DNA of 64,000 bases from Brevundimonas bacteroides DSM 4726 (GCF_000701445.1 NZ_KL370782.1:68983-132982), one strand, 5' to 3'. Positions 8,391-18,346 are shown, counted from the first letter of the stretch. Notes: generated by a model not told the origin, from the letters alone. Made by a program: numbers and translations.

Positions 8391-9098
8391 TCAGCTCAGG
8401 ACCGGCCAGCGCTCGGCGGTGCGCGCCACCACAGCGGCGACGAAGGCCACCAGCTCGCACCCCATGCCGGGCGTGAACCCTTCGGGCTCGGGCGATCCGA
8501 ACGCCGCCAGCGCCGGCCGCGCCTCCTCGGCCCGCTCGCCGCCCAAGTGCAGGGCCATGCGGATCAGGGCGACCGACTTCACCTCATCGCCCGCCGGGCC
8601 GAAGAGGTCGAGCTCCGGAAACATCGGTCCCAGCCAGGTCAGGCCGTGCCCGCCCAGCCAGGCGTCCACGCCACCCGGTTCCAGCGCCTTCCAGCCGAAC
8701 GGCACGCCACCCGGCTTCTCGACAGCGATGGCGGCGGCCGACAGGCCGAAGCGCGCCTGGGCGGCGGCGTCCAGACGCCGGGCCAGATCGGAGTGGCTGC
8801 GCGCCTCCATCAGGTCCAGCGCGGCGACATGGGTCTGGGTCTGGGCGGCGAAGTTGGCGCGGGCGACGTCCTCGATGCGCTTCCTGGCGTCCGCCTCGCG
8901 CTCGGCGGCGGCCTCGAGCTTCGTCAGCGCCGTGCGGCCGAACTCGACGACGTTGCGGCCTCGCACGAGCAGGCCGATCTCTTCCAGCAGCGACCGGTCA
9001 TCCAGCAGGGTGTCGGGGTTGGCCTGCAGCCAGGCGCGAATCTCCGGCCAGTGCGGCTCGCGCGGGGCGAACAGGTCGGCGGTCTCTTCCTTCGACAT
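8391..9098 (-). CDS. DUF484 family protein (GAF-like)
   Basis: A 235-residue DUF484 protein: an N-terminal region (REPHWPEIRAWLQANPDTLL) with the family's characteristic 'residues-per-dimer' opening, a coiled coil (about 50-90), and a C-terminal GAF-like domain. Function is not established, though it is very often found just upstream of xerC, as here, with one base between. A GTG at 9101 is possible, but the ATG at 9098 is preferred. Confidence 0.85.
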   Translation of the reverse strand: MSKEETADLFAPREPHWPEIRAWLQANPDTLLDDRSLLEEIGLLVRGRNVVEFGRTALTKLEAAAEREADARKRIEDVARANFAAQTQTHVAALDLMEARSHSDLARRLDAAAQARFGLSAAAIAVEKPGGVPFGWKALEPGGVDAWLGGHGLTWLGPMFPELDLFGPAGDEVKSVALIRMALHLGGERAEEARPALAAFGSPEPEGFTPGMGCELVAFVAAVVARTAERWPVLS

Positions 9099-9142
9099 CA
9101 CGCGGTCGGCGCTCCTCCCGGAGGACGCGCCGGGCCGCAGAA

Positions 9143-9796
9143 TCAGAGAATCGACTGGCCGGTCTTGCCCCAGTCGGCCAGGAAGGCATCAAGCCCCTTG
9201 TCGGTTAACGGGTGCTTGACCAGGGCCTTGAAGGTGTCGGCCGGAAGCGTCGCGGCGTCCGCCCCCGCCAGCGCCGCGGCCTCGACATGGGCCGGATGGC
9301 GCAGCGATGCCGCCAGAATCTCCGTCTCGAATCCGTGGGTGTCGTAAAGGACGCGGATGGCCTCGATCAGTTCGGACCCGTTCGCCCCGTGGTCGTCCAG
9401 CCGCCCAACGAAGGGCGAGACGAAGGTCGCCCCGGCCTTGGCCGCCAGCATGGCCTGGGCCACCGAGAAGCACAGGGTGACGTTGGTCTTGATGCCCTTG
9501 TCCGCGAAGTTTCGCGCCGCCCGCAGCCCGTCCCAGGTCAGGGGCAGTTTGACGACCACGTTGGGGGCGATGGCGGCCAGCTTGTCGCCTTCGCGGACCA
9601 TGGTCTCGAAATCGGTCGCCACGGCCTCGGCCGAAATCGGCCCCTCGACCAGGGCGCAAATCTCGGCGATGACCTCGGCGATGTTGCGACCGCTCTTGGC
9701 GATCAGAGACGGGTTGGTGGTCACGCCATCGACCATGCCGGTGGGGATCATCTCCCGGATGACGGCGACGTCTGCGGTGTCGAGGAAGAGTTTCAT
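9143..9796 (-). CDS. tal: transaldolase, small TalC/Fsa-type
   Basis: A 217-residue TIM-barrel aldolase with the Schiff-base lysine at residue 83 in [12 protein letters not shown], and the family start [10 protein letters not shown] with GVTTNPSL. Transaldolase moves a dihydroxyacetone unit between sugar phosphates in the non-oxidative pentose phosphate pathway. The short form is typical of alphaproteobacteria. Fructose-6-phosphate aldolase activity is possible within the same subfamily. Its start codon is only six bases from that of divergent priA, so each promoter must lie at least partly in the other's coding region. Confidence 0.93.
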   Translation of the reverse strand: MKLFLDTADVAVIREMIPTGMVDGVTTNPSLIAKSGRNIAEVIAEICALVEGPISAEAVATDFETMVREGDKLAAIAPNVVVKLPLTWDGLRAARNFADKGIKTNVTLCFSVAQAMLAAKAGATFVSPFVGRLDDHGANGSELIEAIRVLYDTHGFETEILAASLRHPAHVEAAALAGADAATLPADTFKALVKHPLTDKGLDAFLADWGKTGQSIL

Positions 9797-9802
9797 GGCG
9801 CG

Positions 9803-11989
9803 ATGTCTAGCCGAGCGGGCCGCCCGGTGAAAGTCGCATCCGTCCTCCTTCCCCTGCCGGTGCCCGAGGCCTTCGACTACGAAGTCCCCGACGCGCTCGA
9901 CCTCGCGCGCGGCGATCAGGTCGCCGTGCCGCTCGGTCCACGATTGATGCGCGGCATCGTTTCGGAGGTCCGCGAGACCACCGGGTCGAACCGGCGACTG
10001 AAGGCGGTGGAGCAACGGTTGACCGAGCCGCCCGTGCCCGGCGGCGCGCTCGACTTCGTCGAATGGGCCGCGCGCTGGACGCTCAGCCCGCCCGGCGAAA
10101 TGGCGGCCCTGACGCTGAAAGGGCTGCGCAATCCCGCGCCCCGTCCGGAACGGCGCGTGCGCCGCGTCGGCGACCGCCAACCCGTCCGGCCCACGCCCGC
10201 CCGCGCGGCGGTGCTGGAGGCGCTGGGCGACCGTGCTCTTCCTGCCGCCGATCTGGCCCGCGCGGCCGCCGTCTCGTCCGGCGTCGTCAAGGGCCTGATC
10301 GACGAGGGCGTGCTGGAGATCGTTGAGATCGCGGCCGTCGCCGCCTTCGACCCGCCCGATCCCGACCACCGCCCCGCGACGCTGAACCCGGATCAGGCGG
10401 CGGCCGCGCAGGCCATCGGCGACGCGGCGGAGAAGGGCGGCTTCTCCGCCTTCCTGCTGGACGGCGTCACCGGCTCGGGCAAGACCGAGGCCTACCTGGA
10501 GGCCGTGGCTCGGGCGCTGCGGGCCGATCCGACGGCGCAAATCCTGATCCTCCTGCCCGAAATCGCCCTGACCCAGGCGGTGATCGAGCGCATCACGACC
10601 CGCTTCGGCGCGGTGCCCGCCGAATGGCACTCCGGCGTCTCCGGCCCTCGGCGTCGACAGGTCTGGGAGGCGGTCGTCGCCGGGCGCTGCACCATCGTGG
10701 TCGGGGCGCGTTCGGCCCTGTTCCTGCCTTTCCAGAAGCTGCGCCTTCTGATTGTCGACGAGGAGCACGACGGCTCGTTCAAGCAGGAGGATGGCCTCGT
10801 CTATCACGGCCGCGACCTGGCCGTGGCCCGCGCCCGGATCGAGGGGGCGACCGCCGTTCTGGCCTCCGCCACCCCGTCGCTGGAGACCCTGTGGAACGCG
10901 CGCCAGGGCCGCTACGCCTGGCTTCGGCTCGGGCGGCGTCACGGGGCGGCGACCCTGCCCGACATCCGCCTGCTGGACCTGCGCGAGCACCCGCCCGAGC
11001 GGGAGCAATGGCTCTCGCCGCCGCTGCGCGCCGCCATGGCCGAGACGCTGGCGGTCGGGGAGCAGACCCTGCTCTTCCTCAACCGGCGCGGCTATGCGCC
11101 GGTCGTGCTGTGCCGAGCCTGCGGCCACCGGCTGACGGCGCCGGACACTGACAGCTGGCTGGTCGAACATCGCTATACCGGTCGGCTGGTTTGTCACCTG
11201 ACGGGCTTTTCCATGCCGCGACCCAAGGCCTGCCCGGCCTGCGGAGCGAAGGACACGCTCGTTTCGGTCGGCCCCGGCGTCGAGCGCGTCGAGGAGGAGG
11301 TGCGGCTGCTGTTTCCCGACGCCCGCACCGCCGTGTTCAGCTCCGACACCGTGCCGGACGGCAAGGCCGCGCGCGCCCTGATCCAGCGCATGACCGAGGG
11401 CGAGATCGACGTCCTGGTCGCCACCCAGGCCGCCGCCAAGGGCCACAACTTCCCGCGCCTGACTCTGGTGGGGGTGGTGGACGCGGACCTTGGCCTGAGG
11501 GGCGGCGACCTCCGCGCCGCCGAGCGCACCTTCCAGCTCCTGACCCAGGCGACGGGCCGAGCGGGTCGCGCCGACCGACCGGGCCAGGCGCTGCTGCAGA
11601 CCTGGACGCCCGAGCACCCGGTGCTGATGGCGCTGGCCGCCAGCGACCGCGACGCCTTCGTCGAGGCGGAGATGGCCGAGCGGGAGATGGCGTCGCTGCC
11701 CCCGCACGGTCGGCTGGCCGCGATCGTCCTGTCCGGTGAAGACGCCGGCGCGGTGGAACGCACGGCCTCGGCGCTGGCCGCCGCCATTCCCAACGCCGAG
11801 CGGCTGGAGGTCTATGGCCCCGCCGACGCGCCACTCGCCCTCGTGCGCGGACGCCGTCGGAAGCGGCTGCTGGTCCGCGCCGACCGGGACGTGGATCTGC
11901 AAGGCTTTCTGCGGGCCTGGCTGGCGCGGGTGAAGGTGCCGGGGTCGGTCCGCCTCAGAGTCGATGTGGACCCTTACAGTTTCCTGTAG
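9803..11989 (+). CDS. priA: primosomal replication restart helicase PriA
   Basis: About 728 residues. N-terminal 3'-end-binding domain ([20 protein letters not shown]), then a superfamily-2 helicase with Walker A in [14 protein letters not shown] and Walker B DEEHD followed by GSFKQEDG. Zinc-binding cysteines are seen as CRACGH and CPACGAKD within the helicase, and the helicase C-lobe has the [12 protein letters not shown] motif. PriA reloads the replicative helicase at stalled forks. ATG 9803 is chosen. A GTG at 9827 would remove eight residues and start at the conserved VKVASVLLP, so it is a real alternative. Confidence 0.95.
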   Translation: MSSRAGRPVKVASVLLPLPVPEAFDYEVPDALDLARGDQVAVPLGPRLMRGIVSEVRETTGSNRRLKAVEQRLTEPPVPGGALDFVEWAARWTLSPPGEMAALTLKGLRNPAPRPERRVRRVGDRQPVRPTPARAAVLEALGDRALPAADLARAAAVSSGVVKGLIDEGVLEIVEIAAVAAFDPPDPDHRPATLNPDQAAAAQAIGDAAEKGGFSAFLLDGVTGSGKTEAYLEAVARALRADPTAQILILLPEIALTQAVIERITTRFGAVPAEWHSGVSGPRRRQVWEAVVAGRCTIVVGARSALFLPFQKLRLLIVDEEHDGSFKQEDGLVYHGRDLAVARARIEGATAVLASATPSLETLWNARQGRYAWLRLGRRHGAATLPDIRLLDLREHPPEREQWLSPPLRAAMAETLAVGEQTLLFLNRRGYAPVVLCRACGHRLTAPDTDSWLVEHRYTGRLVCHLTGFSMPRPKACPACGAKDTLVSVGPGVERVEEEVRLLFPDARTAVFSSDTVPDGKAARALIQRMTEGEIDVLVATQAAAKGHNFPRLTLVGVVDADLGLRGGDLRAAERTFQLLTQATGRAGRADRPGQALLQTWTPEHPVLMALAASDRDAFVEAEMAEREMASLPPHGRLAAIVLSGEDAGAVERTASALAAAIPNAERLEVYGPADAPLALVRGRRRKRLLVRADRDVDLQGFLRAWLARVKVPGSVRLRVDVDPYSFL

Positions 11990-11992
11990 CGG

Positions 11993-13075
11993 TCAGGCCC
12001 CCGCCTTCTTGGCGAAGCTCCAGGCTCCAGCCGCCAGCGGCTCGACCTGCGCCGCCATTGTCCGCGCATGGGCCGAGGCCGCCGTGCCGTCGCGAACCCG
12101 CCCCGCGATGCCCTGACAGATGGCGGCCAGCCGGAACAGGTTGTAGGCGAACAGCCAGTCGAGGTTGGCGGGCGGCGGCGAGCCGGTCTTGTCGACGTAG
12201 CGGGCGACGGTCTCCTCGACCGAGGGGATGCCGAGCGCCTTCAGGTCCGCGCCGGCCAGACCATTGCGCAGCGTCGCCGGAATGGCCCAGGCGATCAGCA
12301 GGTAGGAGAAATCCGCCATCGGATCGCCCAGCGTCGACAGCTCCCAGTCCAGGACCGCCCGTACCTCAGGCGCGTCGGGCGCCAGGATCATGTTGTCGAG
12401 CCGAAAATCGCCGTGGACGATCCGCGTCGGCCCCTCGGGCGGCAGCCCTGGCGGCAGGAAGGCGATCAGCCGGTCCATGTCAGGGATCGGATGGGTCTCG
12501 GACGCCTGATACTGCTTGGTCCAGCGCGCGACCTGACGGGCGAAGTAGTTGCCCGGCTTTCCGTAGTCGGAAAGGCCGATCGCGTCTGGCTCGAAGCGGT
12601 GCAGCGCGGCCAGGGTATCCACCTGGGTGTCGTAGATGGCGCGGCGCTGGTCTGGCGTCATGCCGGGCAGCTTCAGGTCCCACAGGACCCGGCCCTCGAC
12701 CTTGTCCATGACGTAGAAGATGGAGCCGATGACGTCTTCATCCGTGCACAGCGCATGGGCACGGGCGACCGGAAAGCCTTCGGCATGTAGCGCCGAGATC
12801 ACCGTGAACTCGCGATCCACGGCATGGGCGGAAGGCAGCAGGGTCCCCGGGGGTTTGCGTCTCAGCACATAGGCGGCGGTCGGCGTGGTCAACTCATAGG
12901 TCGGGTTCGACTGCCCGCCCTTGAACTGGCGCACCGTCAGCGGCCCGACGTAGCCTGCCACGTTCGCCGTCATCCAGGCGTCGAGCGCGGCCTCGTCCAG
13001 GCGATAGCGGGGATCGACCTCGCGCGTGCCGGAGAAGGTCGATTGCGGATCGTCGAGAGCGGCGGAGTCAGTCAT
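11993..13075 (-). CDS. phosphotransferase family protein (APH-like, acyl-CoA dehydrogenase-associated type)
   Basis: A 360-residue aminoglycoside-phosphotransferase-fold kinase. The catalytic loop HGDFRLDNMIL and the metal-binding VLDWELSTLGDPMAD are both intact. This subgroup resembles the N-terminal domain of vertebrate ACAD10/11 and is usually linked to fatty-acid breakdown, not drug resistance. The ATG at 13075 overlaps the end of glpK by eight bases, so the gene is probably translated after it. A TTG at 13087 would add four residues. Confidence 0.85.
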   Translation of the reverse strand: MTDSAALDDPQSTFSGTREVDPRYRLDEAALDAWMTANVAGYVGPLTVRQFKGGQSNPTYELTTPTAAYVLRRKPPGTLLPSAHAVDREFTVISALHAEGFPVARAHALCTDEDVIGSIFYVMDKVEGRVLWDLKLPGMTPDQRRAIYDTQVDTLAALHRFEPDAIGLSDYGKPGNYFARQVARWTKQYQASETHPIPDMDRLIAFLPPGLPPEGPTRIVHGDFRLDNMILAPDAPEVRAVLDWELSTLGDPMADFSYLLIAWAIPATLRNGLAGADLKALGIPSVEETVARYVDKTGSPPPANLDWLFAYNLFRLAAICQGIAGRVRDGTAASAHARTMAAQVEPLAAGAWSFAKKAGA

Positions 13076-14564
13076 GGGCGGCGACAATGGCGGCCCGCAC
13101 GGCGCGACGCCAGCCCCCCAGCAGCCGCTCGCGTTCGCCGGCGTCCATGCGCGGCGTCCAGACGGCGGGCGCCTCGTCGCCGCGCGGCTTCAGGTCGTCG
13201 ATCAGCCCCGCGCCATAGGCCGCCAGCCGCGCGGCCCCCAGCGCCGTCATCTCCTGAAACGCCGGGCGCTCGACCGTGACATCGCAGATGTCGGCGACGA
13301 ACTGCATGGCGAAGGCGTTGGCGGTCACCCCGCCGTCGACCTTGAGCACGCCCAGCCTCGGTGCCCCGTCGGCGGCCAGGGCGTCGAGCAGGTCGCGCGT
13401 CTGATAGGCCAAGGCCTCCAGCCCCGCGCGGACGAAGTGGGCCGGGGTCGAATCCCGCGTCAGGCCGATGATCGCCCCGCGCGCCTCCGGCTCCCACCAG
13501 GGCGCGCCTAGCCCCGTGAAGCCGGGCACCAGATAGACCCCGCCGTTGTCCTTCAAGCCCTGCGCCAGCGCCTCGGAGCCCCGGCTGTCGGCGATCATGC
13601 CCACGCCGTCCCTCAGCCACTGGATCGCCGAGCCTGCCGAGAAGATGGAGCCCTCCAGCGCATAGGCGGCCTCGCCGTCCACCGCATAGCCGAGCGTGCC
13701 CAGCAGCCGGCTGGTCGAGGCCACCGGCGCCGGCCCCACATTGGCGACCAGAAAGGCGCCGGTGCCATAGGTGATCTTGGCGTCGCCCGCCTTCAGCGCC
13801 CCGTGGCCGACCAGCGCCGCCTGCTGATCGCCCGCCGAACCGGTGATCTGCAGCGCCCGGCCGAACAGCCCTGCCTCGGTCTGGCCGAGCTCGCCCGCGC
13901 ATTCGCGGATGTCCGGCAGGGCCCCGCGCGGCACCCGGAACAGGGCGCACAGGTCGTCGCGCCAGACCCGGTCCTTCAGGTCCATCAAGGAGGTGCGGCT
14001 GGCGTTGGTCGCATCGGTGACGTGGGCCGCACCGCCCGTCAGCTTCCAGATCAGCCAGGTCTCGATCGTGCCGAGCAAGACTTCACGACGGTCCGCCCGT
14101 TCGCGCGCGCCGGGTACGGCGTCCAGCAGCCAGGCGAACTTGGTCGCCGAGAAATAGGGGTCGAGGATCAGGCCCGTCGCGGACTGGACCGCCGTCTCAT
14201 GCCCCTCGGCCTTCAGGCGGTCGGTGACGTCGGCGGTGCGCCGGTCCTGCCAGACGATGGCGTGGTGCAGCGGCTCACCCGTCGCGGCGTCCCAGATCAC
14301 GGCCGTTTCGCGCTGGTTGGTGATGCCGACCGCCGAGAACCGGCCGATCCCGCCGGCCTTGGCGATGACCTCGCGGCAGGTCTGGAGCGTCGCCGTCCAG
14401 ATCTCATCGGCGTCGTGCTCGACCCAGCCGGAGGCCGGGAAATGCTGCTGAAGCGCGATCTGGCTGATGGCGACGGGGTGCAATCCGCCGTCGTCGCGGA
14501 GTTCAAACGCGATGGCGCGGGTCGAGGTGGTGCCCTGGTCGATGGCGAGGATGCAGGTCGTCAT
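13068..14564 (-). CDS. glpK: glycerol kinase
   Basis: A 498-residue FGGY-family sugar kinase. The phosphate-binding opening ILAIDQGTTSTRAIAF, the WQDRRTA substrate loop and the C-terminal LKVDGGVTANAFAMQ are classical for GlpK. It makes glycerol 3-phosphate from glycerol and ATP. No glpF or glpD lies nearby. The only partner is the APH-like kinase that overlaps its 3' end. It is divergent from the threonine dehydratase, with 45 bases between start codons. Confidence 0.96.
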   Translation of the reverse strand: MTTCILAIDQGTTSTRAIAFELRDDGGLHPVAISQIALQQHFPASGWVEHDADEIWTATLQTCREVIAKAGGIGRFSAVGITNQRETAVIWDAATGEPLHHAIVWQDRRTADVTDRLKAEGHETAVQSATGLILDPYFSATKFAWLLDAVPGARERADRREVLLGTIETWLIWKLTGGAAHVTDATNASRTSLMDLKDRVWRDDLCALFRVPRGALPDIRECAGELGQTEAGLFGRALQITGSAGDQQAALVGHGALKAGDAKITYGTGAFLVANVGPAPVASTSRLLGTLGYAVDGEAAYALEGSIFSAGSAIQWLRDGVGMIADSRGSEALAQGLKDNGGVYLVPGFTGLGAPWWEPEARGAIIGLTRDSTPAHFVRAGLEALAYQTRDLLDALAADGAPRLGVLKVDGGVTANAFAMQFVADICDVTVERPAFQEMTALGAARLAAYGAGLIDDLKPRGDEAPAVWTPRMDAGERERLLGGWRRAVRAAIVAAHD

Positions 14565-14609
14565 GGCGCCACCTTACGCAGGATCGGGCGATGCGCTAAT
14601 CCGCCGGAC

Positions 14610-15602
14610 ATGGCCGACCGCATCGCTTCCTTCGAAGGCGTCATCGACGCCGCCCGTCAGATCGAGGGGGTCGCCGTCCGCACCCCCCTGATCGAGAGCC
14701 CCGCCCTGAACGAACGCGCGGGCGGGCGCATCCTGCTCAAGGCCGAGAATCTGCAGGTCGCGGGGGCCTTCAAGTTCCGGGGGGCCTACAACCGCATCAG
14801 CCGCCTGACGGACGAGGAGCGGGCGCGAGGCGTCGTCGCCTTCTCGTCGGGCAATCACGCGCAAGGCGTGGCGGCGGCGGCGCAGAAGATGGGAACCAGC
14901 GCCACCATCGTCATGCCGTCCGACAGCCCGGCCATCAAGATCGCCGGCGTTCGGCGCTTCGGCGGCGAGGTGCGCCTCTACGACCGCTGGACCGAGAGCC
15001 GCGAGGAGATCGGCGCCGCGCTGGCGGCCGAGAAGAACGCCGTCCTGGTGCCGCCCTTCGACGATCCCTTCGTCATCGAGGGTCAGGGCACGAGCGGGCT
15101 GGAGATCCTGCAGCAGTCCGACACGGCGATCGATCAGCTGGTCTGCTGCTGCTCGGGCGGCGGGCTGCTGGCCGGGATCAATCTGGTGCTGGAGGCCAAG
15201 AGCCCCAAGACGCTGAGCTGGGCGGTCGAGCCCGAGAACTTCGACGACACGGCGCGGTCCCTAGCGGCCAAGCAGAGGGTGGGCCATCCCAAGGCCGCGC
15301 CCTCGATTTGTGACGCGCTCCAGACCCCCATCCCCGGCGAGCTGACCTTCCCGATCAACCAGCGGGTCCTGAAGGGGGCGCTGGGCGTCAGCGACCTGGA
15401 GGCGGCCGAGGCCGTCCGCTACGCCTTCCATACGCTGAAACTGGTGCTGGAGCCGGGCGGGGCGGCGGCGCTGGCGGCGGTGCTGGCGGGCAAGGTCGAG
15501 ACCCGCGACCGGACCACCGCCGTCGTCCTGTCGGGCGGCAACATCGACCCCGCCCTGTTCGCCGAGATCATCGAAGACCGCTTCACCGGAGCCGCCGCAT
15601 GA
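14610..15602 (+). CDS. threonine/serine dehydratase (PLP fold-type II)
   Basis: A 330-residue enzyme with the pyridoxal-phosphate lysine at residue 55 in GAFKFRGAYN, and the SSGNHAQGVA and CCSGGGLLAG cofactor-binding loops. It lacks the C-terminal ACT-like regulatory domain of biosynthetic IlvA, so it belongs to the short catabolic (TdcB) or serine-racemase-like group. These deaminate threonine or serine to 2-oxoacids. ATG 14610 is the first sensible start after divergent glpK. The stop overlaps the MaoC-type gene (ATGA). Confidence 0.9.
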   Translation: MADRIASFEGVIDAARQIEGVAVRTPLIESPALNERAGGRILLKAENLQVAGAFKFRGAYNRISRLTDEERARGVVAFSSGNHAQGVAAAAQKMGTSATIVMPSDSPAIKIAGVRRFGGEVRLYDRWTESREEIGAALAAEKNAVLVPPFDDPFVIEGQGTSGLEILQQSDTAIDQLVCCCSGGGLLAGINLVLEAKSPKTLSWAVEPENFDDTARSLAAKQRVGHPKAAPSICDALQTPIPGELTFPINQRVLKGALGVSDLEAAEAVRYAFHTLKLVLEPGGAAALAAVLAGKVETRDRTTAVVLSGGNIDPALFAEIIEDRFTGAAA

Positions 15603-16054
15603 CTAAGCCGAGTGACCTCGCTTCCCTGATCGGCCAGGAGGTCGGCGTCAGCCGCTGGATCGAGATCGACCAGGCCCGCATCGACGCGTTTGCAAAGATC
15701 ACCGAGGACGAGCAGTTCATCCACGTCGATCCGGAGGCCGCCAAGGCCACCCCGTTCGGCGGAACCATCGCCCACGGCTTCCTGACGCTGAGCCTCGCCT
15801 CGGCCATGTCCTATGACGCGGTCAAGCCGCTGGAGGGCGTGGTGATGGGCGTCAACTACGGCTTCGACAAGCTGCGCTTCCTCGCGCCGGTTCCGGCCGG
15901 ATCGAAGGTGCGCGGGCGGTTCAAGCTGCTGTCGGCCGAAGACAAGGGCGGTGGTCGCTGGCTGCTGAAGCACGAGCTGACCGTCGAGATCGAGGGCTCG
16001 GAAAAGCCCGCCCTGATCGCCGAATGGCTGGGGATGCAGATCGTCTCGGCCTGA
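15599..16054 (+). CDS. MaoC-like (R)-specific enoyl-CoA hydratase/dehydratase
   Basis: A 151-residue single hot-dog domain. The hydratase motif with catalytic Asp and His is visible in ITEDEQFIHVDPEAA, followed by TPFGGTIAHGFLTLSL. The family hydrates trans-2-enoyl-CoA to (R)-3-hydroxyacyl-CoA in fatty-acid or polyhydroxyalkanoate metabolism. It is translationally coupled to the dehydratase before it by a four-base overlap, although the two enzymes are not obviously in one pathway. Confidence 0.88.
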   Translation: MTKPSDLASLIGQEVGVSRWIEIDQARIDAFAKITEDEQFIHVDPEAAKATPFGGTIAHGFLTLSLASAMSYDAVKPLEGVVMGVNYGFDKLRFLAPVPAGSKVRGRFKLLSAEDKGGGRWLLKHELTVEIEGSEKPALIAEWLGMQIVSA

Positions 16055-16119
16055 TCAAGAAAAGCACTTTACATTCCAAAGTAACTGCGGCATATCCGGG
16101 CCACACAGGAGACATCGCC

Positions 16120-17052
16120 ATGTTCAGAACCCTCGTCTGCGCCGCCGCCGCCCTCTGCCTCGCCGCCCCGGCCCTCGCCCAGAGCCGCGAGGCCGCCGAC
16201 CATTCGCATCATCGCCACGCCGACTTCCAGTCGACCCGCATGCACGTCCGTGTCGACGGCGAGGCGGGTCCGGGCGTGCGCGACATAATCCTGATTCCGG
16301 GTCTCAGCTCCTCTCCCAAGGTCTGGCAGGGGACGATCGATCACCTGGGCGCAGGCTGGCGCGTCCACTCCATCCACATCCAGGGCTTCGCCGGCGCGCC
16401 GGTCGAGGGCAACGCCGAGGGCCCCGTCGCCGCTCCGGTGGCCGAGGAGATCGCCCGCTACATCGCCGAGCAGGGGCTGGATAGGCCCGCCGTCGTCGGC
16501 CACTCCATGGGCGGCACCATCGGCATGATGCTGGCGGCGCGCCATCCCAACGCGGTCGGCAAGCTGATGGTCGTGGACATGGTGCCCTTCATGGGCGCGA
16601 TGTTCGGCCAGCCTGGGACCAATCCGACGGTCGAAAGCGTCACGCCGATCGCCGACATGATCCACGCCCAGATGTTGAACAACCCTGAAGAGGCCTACCG
16701 CGCCCAGGCCGCCCAGACCGTCGCCGCCATGGTCCGCGACGAGGCGGCTGAGCCTATGATCCTCGCCGACACCGCCGCCAGCGACCGCATGGTCTCGTCC
16801 AACGCCTATCGCGAGCTGATCGTCACCGACCTGCGCCCTGAGCTGGCCAATATCACGGTCCCGACCGAGGTCGTCTATGTGGCCTTCGACATGCCCGGAA
16901 TGAGCCCGGAGATCTCCGACACCATCTACCGCATGTCCTACGCCACCCTGCCGGGCGTGGAGCTGACCCGCATCGATGACGCGGCGCATTTCGTCTTCAT
17001 CGACCAGCCCCAGGCCTTCTTCGCCGAGCTGGACGCCTTCCTGGCGGAATGA
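16120..17052 (+). CDS. exported alpha/beta hydrolase
   Basis: A 310-residue alpha/beta hydrolase with a Sec signal peptide (cleavage near AAPALAQS, residues 18-23), so it acts outside the cytoplasm. The nucleophile serine is in GHSMGGT and the oxyanion-side motif is LIPGLSSSPKVW. A candidate catalytic His is in DDAAHFVFID near the C-terminus. A short His-rich stretch follows the cleavage site (DHSHHRHADF). The ATG at 16120 has AGGAG ten bases upstream and gives the signal peptide. Earlier in-frame codons would bury it. It overlaps the next gene by four bases. Confidence 0.88.
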   Translation: MFRTLVCAAAALCLAAPALAQSREAADHSHHRHADFQSTRMHVRVDGEAGPGVRDIILIPGLSSSPKVWQGTIDHLGAGWRVHSIHIQGFAGAPVEGNAEGPVAAPVAEEIARYIAEQGLDRPAVVGHSMGGTIGMMLAARHPNAVGKLMVVDMVPFMGAMFGQPGTNPTVESVTPIADMIHAQMLNNPEEAYRAQAAQTVAAMVRDEAAEPMILADTAASDRMVSSNAYRELIVTDLRPELANITVPTEVVYVAFDMPGMSPEISDTIYRMSYATLPGVELTRIDDAAHFVFIDQPQAFFAELDAFLAE

Positions 17053-17729
17053 TCGACCCGGCCGAGCGCATTATTGGCCTTTATGACGACAAGGCCGAGG
17101 GCTGGATCGCGGATCGCGGTCCGGCCCTCGGCGGTCTCGGCAAATCCATCGACGAGGTTGAGGCGTTCGAGCGGTTCGCCGCAGCCCTGCCGCGGGGCGG
17201 AGCCGTGCTCGACGTCGGCTGTGGCTCCGGCTGGCCCTGGGGTGCTGCATTGATTGAGCGAGGCTTTCGCGTGACCGGCCTGGACGCATCGCCCCGCCTC
17301 CTCGCCCATGCCGCACAAACATTGCCCGAGGGAGAATGGGTTGTCGGCGACATGCGCGCGTTCGACCTCGCCCGCACGTTCGACGGTGTGCTCGTCTGGT
17401 ACAGCCTGTTCCACCTGACGCCGGGCGATCAGCGCCGGGCGCTACGCCACCTGCTGCCGCATTTGCCGCCCAACGGCGTTCTGATGATGACCATTGCGAC
17501 CGAGGCCGGCGTGAGCATCGGACACTGGCGCGGCGAGAGCCTTTATCACGCCAGCCTGGGCGCAAGCGCCTATGCCGCCATCCTGGCCGACGGCGATTTC
17601 ATTCGGGACGACCACGGAGGTCGGCCCGACACCGGCTCAGAAGCATGGATCCTCAGGCGACGGACGGATCATCCACCGTCACAACCGAACGTCGTTCCCG
17701 GACTGGATCAGAGCGCTCACCAAGGCTAG
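17049..17729 (+). CDS. class I SAM-dependent methyltransferase
   Basis: A 226-residue methyltransferase: motif I VLDVGCGSGWPWGA, motif II acidic GLDAS, then VVGDMRAFDLA and WYSLFHLTPGDQRR. This is a small-molecule type (methyltransferase domain 11/25). Substrate unknown. It is coupled by an ATGA overlap to the exported hydrolase. A third gene, the export lipoprotein, follows after 29 bases and may share the transcript. Confidence 0.85.
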   Translation: MIDPAERIIGLYDDKAEGWIADRGPALGGLGKSIDEVEAFERFAAALPRGGAVLDVGCGSGWPWGAALIERGFRVTGLDASPRLLAHAAQTLPEGEWVVGDMRAFDLARTFDGVLVWYSLFHLTPGDQRRALRHLLPHLPPNGVLMMTIATEAGVSIGHWRGESLYHASLGASAYAAILADGDFIRDDHGGRPDTGSEAWILRRRTDHPPSQPNVVPGLDQSAHQG

Positions 17730-17758
17730 AAGGCTGGCGGGATACAGGGGATAGCGTC

Positions 17759-18343
17759 ATGCGTAACGGTCTGACCTGGTTACTCGGTCTTCTGCTCGGT
17801 CTGGTCTTGGCTGGTTGCGCCGCCGCTCCAGCCATCGCTCCCCTCGCCCAGACCGATGATGTCGCGGCAGCTGTGCGGATCGTGCCCGAGTATCGCCTAG
17901 GCCCCGCTGACAAGGTCCGCATCAACGTCTTCGGTGAAGAGGCGCTGACCGGCGAGTTCACCGTCGGCAACTCCGGCAAGGTCTCCCTGCCCCTGATCGG
18001 CGAAGTCCAGGCCGAAGGGCTGACGATCGCCCAGCTCCAGGAAGCCATCGCCGAGGCCCTGCGTCAGGGCTACATCAACGAGCCACGCGTCAACGCCGAG
18101 GTGCTGAATTACCGGCCCTTCTATATCCTCGGCGAGGTCAATACGCCGGGCGAATACCCGTACACGGCCAACCTGACGGTCCTGAACGCGGTGGCCACGG
18201 CAGGCGGGTTCACCTATCGGGCCGACACGCGCCGGGTCTACATCCGTCGTGCTGACAGCGGGGGCGAGCAGGCCTATCCCCTGACCACCAACACTCAGGT
18301 CGCACCCGGCGACACCATCCGCATTGGCGAGCGGTTCTTCTAG
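17759..18343 (+). CDS. polysaccharide export outer-membrane lipoprotein (Wza-like, short)
   Basis: A 194-residue lipoprotein: signal with lipobox LAGC (Cys at about residue 20), a Poly_export domain (RLGPADKVRINVFGEEALTG) and an SLBB domain (FYILGEVNTPGEYPY). The family forms or lines the outer-membrane channel for exopolysaccharide. The short form has only one clear SLBB domain. The start at 17759 follows AGGGG. No other exopolysaccharide gene is next to it, so it is either an orphan exporter or serves a locus elsewhere, such as holdfast or capsule export. Confidence 0.88.
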   Translation: MRNGLTWLLGLLLGLVLAGCAAAPAIAPLAQTDDVAAAVRIVPEYRLGPADKVRINVFGEEALTGEFTVGNSGKVSLPLIGEVQAEGLTIAQLQEAIAEALRQGYINEPRVNAEVLNYRPFYILGEVNTPGEYPYTANLTVLNAVATAGGFTYRADTRRVYIRRADSGGEQAYPLTTNTQVAPGDTIRIGERFF

Positions 18344-18346
18344 GGC

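Noticed and set aside
9797-11902. Long minus-strand reading frame antisense to priA continuing from tal
   Set aside because: It is read-through of the high-GC antisense frame of priA. The product is low-complexity Arg/Gly/Gln, and the conserved transaldolase start is at 9796.
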